Of a stretch of 50,858 bases of DNA, positions 47,891-50,858 are shown in pieces. Every line of letters begins with the position of its first letter. Within the stretch, counting starts at the first letter, position 1. Origin of the DNA: Planococcus chinensis (GTDB taxonomy: Bacteria; Bacillota; Bacilli; Bacillales_A; Planococcaceae); contig NZ_JABWTK010000017.1 in assembly GCF_020071995.1 (NCBI RefSeq), positions 1 through 50,858 of the forward strand, given 5' to 3'. Both the position numbers and the translations under genes were made by a program. The notes beneath the pieces were generated by a model. That model saw only the letters and a list, made by a program, of their open reading frames with translations, ran no database searches and had not been told where the DNA came from.

Positions 47891-48255
47891 TGGATTATAT
47901 TCATGTAAACGATATGGAGTTTTACGCTTACCACGGGGTCTTCCCGGAAGAGACAAAACTGGGCCAGCGCTTCCGGCTGACGGTTTCGCTTGCGGTCGAT
48001 TTGAAAAAAGCCGGAGAAACAGACGACCTTATTCACACAGTCCATTATGGAGAAGTGTACGAAGCGTGCCGCCAGATTGTGGAAGGTGAACCGAAAAAGC
48101 TGGTGGAAGCTGTAGCGGAAGACGTGGCTGCACGTATCCTTTCCGAATTTCCGCTTGTGAAAGGGATTCGTGTGCAAATGATTAAACCGGATCCGCCGAT
48201 ACCAGGCCATTACAAGTCGGTCGCCATTGAACTGACGCGAGGGGAATTTGTATGA
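47890..48255 (+). CDS. folB: Dihydroneopterin aldolase
   Basis: The 121-residue tunnel-fold enzyme converts dihydroneopterin to hydroxymethyldihydropterin and glycolaldehyde. It has FYAYHGVFPEETKLGQRF with the family's Glu, and VKGIRVQMIKPDPPIPGHYKSVAIEL with the conserved Lys. It starts at the folP stop and ends over the folK start. Confidence 0.96.
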   Translation: MDYIHVNDMEFYAYHGVFPEETKLGQRFRLTVSLAVDLKKAGETDDLIHTVHYGEVYEACRQIVEGEPKKLVEAVAEDVAARILSEFPLVKGIRVQMIKPDPPIPGHYKSVAIELTRGEFV

Positions 48256-48731
48256 ACGAAAGTTACTTGTCACTCGGCTCGAACATGGGAGACCGGCTGG
48301 ACATGCTCAAGCAAGCCGTCCGGATGCTGGTGGAACATCCATCGATCGACGTAGCAGCGATTTCTTCCCTTTACGAAACAGAACCGGTAGGCTTTACCGA
48401 ACAGGAGCCCTTTCTGAACATGGTTGTCCATGTCTGGACAGATCTTCCGGCACTGGGATTGTTGGATGTGTGCCAGGAAGTAGAAAAAAAACTTCAGCGC
48501 AAGCGGCTTGTCCGGTGGGGGCCGCGGACAATTGACCTTGACATTTTATTGTATAATCAAGACAATATGAAATCAGAGCGGCTCATCGTTCCGCATCCGC
48601 GCATGCATGAACGGGCTTTTGTCCTGGTTCCTTTATTGGAAGTGAATCCGTCACTAGGGACCAATCCTTTGAATCCGGAAGGCGTCCAGCTATGGAAAAC
48701 TTACGACGGAGTCGATGCATTTTTGCGGTAG
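48252..48731 (+). CDS. folK: Hydroxymethyldihydropterin pyrophosphokinase
   Basis: The 159-residue HPPK adds pyrophosphate from ATP to hydroxymethyldihydropterin, giving the FolP substrate. It shows LSLGSNMGDRLDMLKQAV, YETEPVGFTEQEPFLNMV, RWGPRTIDLDILLY with the two metal-binding Asp, and VPHPRMHERAFVLVPL. It overlaps folB by four bases and ends the folate unit. yazB and dusB, which follow in B. subtilis, are absent before lysS. Confidence 0.96.
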   Translation: MNESYLSLGSNMGDRLDMLKQAVRMLVEHPSIDVAAISSLYETEPVGFTEQEPFLNMVVHVWTDLPALGLLDVCQEVEKKLQRKRLVRWGPRTIDLDILLYNQDNMKSERLIVPHPRMHERAFVLVPLLEVNPSLGTNPLNPEGVQLWKTYDGVDAFLR

Positions 48732-48779
48732 AACGGGCAGGATGTAAAGCTGTGAGCAGTGAGGTTTAATTTTGATAGA

Positions 48780-48811
48780 CAAGCTGCCCCGATTTTGTGG
48801 CAGCTTTTTTA
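48780..48811 (+). terminator. Terminator of folP-folB-folK
   Basis: AAGCTGCC-CCGATTTTGT-GGCAGCTTTTTT: perfect 8-bp stem and T tract. Confidence 0.85.
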
Positions 48812-48886
48812 TGTCTAACGAATAGAAATTGTGTACAATAGATAAATACACGAACGAGCGTGGTTTTTAAATACAAAGGAGTGTAG

Positions 48887-50374
<1,488 letters not shown>

Positions 50375-50411
50375 TTTATAAGCTCGATGATAGTGTAATA
50401 AGAGGTGAATG

Positions 50412-50456
50412 GATCGACTTAAGACTATTATTAGTTTTAAGTCGATTTATTTTTAA
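50412..50456 (+). terminator. Terminator of lysS
   Basis: ATCGACTTAA and TTAAGTCGAT are perfect complements around a 14-base AT loop, followed by TTATTTTT. Confidence 0.85.
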
Positions 50457-50463
50457 AAAAGTG

Positions 50464-50492
50464 TTGCACGAATCGAGGAGTAATGATATATT
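50464..50492 (+). promoter_or_regulatory. rRNA operon promoter P1
   Basis: TTGCAC (50464-50469), 17-bp spacer, TATATT (50487-50492), preceded by an A-run (50453-50460) that may act as UP element. Confidence 0.65.
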
Positions 50493-50549
50493 AGTTGATG
50501 TCGTGTTTTTCAGGTTTGAAACACACGAAAAAATATTTGAAATTTGTTA

Positions 50550-50578
50550 TTGACTTCTTAAATAGAAGCTGGTAATAT
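50550..50578 (+). promoter_or_regulatory. rRNA operon promoter P2
   Basis: TTGACT (50550-50555), 17-bp spacer, TAATAT (50573-50578), with A/T-rich sequence upstream. Tandem P1-P2 spacing of 86 bp is usual for Bacillus rrn operons. Confidence 0.8.
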
Positions 50579-50585
50579 TGAAAAG

Positions 50586-50801
50586 TCGCCAATGAGCGGC
50601 GCACAAAACATGAACCTTGAAAACTGAACAGCAAAACGTCAACATAAATTGTTTGAGCGCCTTGGCGCGAAAACGAATTTATGCGAGGATCGTCGCAAAG
50701 CGATCCGAGCACAACTACTGATCAGGCAAACGCCAGATCAAGCGACTCGCGCGTTCTTCGGAACGGCGAGACGCCAGCAGAATTTGAGCAATCGGTTCTC
50801 T
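50586..50801 (+). ncRNA. rRNA 5' leader with serial hairpins
   Basis: Downstream of P2 come CCTTGAAAACTGAACAGC, a block common to Bacillales rRNA leaders and spacers that may act in antitermination, then GCGCC-TT-GGCGC, GGATCG-TCGCAAAG-CGATCC, GGC-AAAC-GCC and CTCGC-GC-GTTC-TTCG-GAAC-GG-CGAG hairpins. The leader probably pairs with sequence after 16S to form the processing stem; that partner is outside the window. Confidence 0.6.
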
Positions 50802-50858
50802 ATAATGGAGAGTTTGATCCTGGCTCAGGACGAACGCTGGCGGCGTGCCTAATACATG
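50802..50858 (+). rRNA. rrs: 16S ribosomal RNA, 5' end (truncated by window edge)
   Basis: TGGAGAGTTTGATCCTGGCT, CAGGACGAACGCTGGCGGCG and TGCCTAATACATG are the universal 16S start. The mature 5' base was set by alignment to E. coli numbering from memory; only ~57 bases are in the window. Confidence 0.96.

Larger units (their letters stand above)
50375..50801. other. Intergenic region from lysS to 16S rRNA
   Basis: These 427 bases hold no protein gene. They contain the lysS terminator, two sigma-A promoters and a structured transcribed leader. The frame covering 50649-50852 runs into the 16S gene and has no ribosome site. Confidence 0.85.

Noticed and set aside
50649..50852. 67-codon frame across the rRNA leader into 16S
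   Set aside because: The sequence is a structured rRNA leader; no Shine-Dalgarno and it enters the conserved 16S start.

Overview
The window reads as origin-proximal chromosome of a low-to-middle GC Bacillota, most likely Planococcaceae (Planococcus/Planomicrobium-like). Gene content, gene order, SD-type ribosome binding sites and the rRNA flanks all match the Bacillus subtilis 30-90 kb region. It starts in the 3' end of a 5S rRNA and ends in the first bases of the next 16S rRNA, so it is the complete interval between two rRNA operons (equivalent to rrnA-rrnJ, order recalled from memory). No phage, transposase, integrase, CRISPR array or obvious new multi-gene system is visible. The interest lies in what has been lost, swapped in, and kept in regulation.

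Layout: 5S end and terminator; yaaO-type decarboxylase, then ppx-ppk (polyphosphate metabolism); tmk-darA-holB-ricT-yabA; a small structured intergenic repeat; yabB-yazA-rsmI; abrB on the minus strand; metG; tatD; yabE; rnmV-rsmA; veg; ispE; purR-ridA; spoVG; glmU-prs; ctc (L25); pth; mfd-yabM-yabN-rqcP; carA-carB-argF on the minus strand; divIC; yabR; a DinB-fold gene; an elongator tRNA-Met on the minus strand; tilS-hpt-ftsH; coaX-hslO-yacD; cysK; folP-folB-folK; lysS; tandem rRNA promoters, a structured leader and the 16S start.

Main observations: (1) Every dedicated sporulation gene that B. subtilis has in this interval (csfB, yabG, sspF, fin, spoVT, yabP, yabQ, spoIIE and others) is absent from its syntenic place, while abrB, spoVG, pth, yabM and ricT remain. 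This points to an asporogenous lineage. (2) carA-carB-argF, the distal half of a B. subtilis-type arginine operon, sits where yabP-yabQ would be. It has an ARG-box-like operator inside its promoter and a second one in the leader. (3) A sigma-H-type promoter still precedes spoVG and a sigma-B-type promoter precedes ctc. (4) Several operator-like repeats are unexplained or only partly explained: a 21-bp-spaced direct repeat before tatD, a TTGAC-N6-GTCAA palindrome in the veg promoter, a PurBox-like pair before purR, an 8+8 palindrome on the glmU -35 region, and a 14-bp palindrome before folP.

How the genes work together: DNA replication and repair (tmk, holB, yabA, mfd), translation and rRNA/tRNA maturation (metG, lysS, rsmI, rsmA, rnmV, tilS, pth, rqcP, ctc), nucleotide supply (prs, purR, hpt, carAB), envelope precursors and division (glmU, ispE, yabM, divIC, yabE), cofactors (coaX, folP/B/K) and proteostasis or redox stress (ftsH, hslO, yacD, cysK, ridA). 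Almost everything is codirectional with replication away from oriC. The minus-strand exceptions are abrB, carA-carB-argF and the tRNA.
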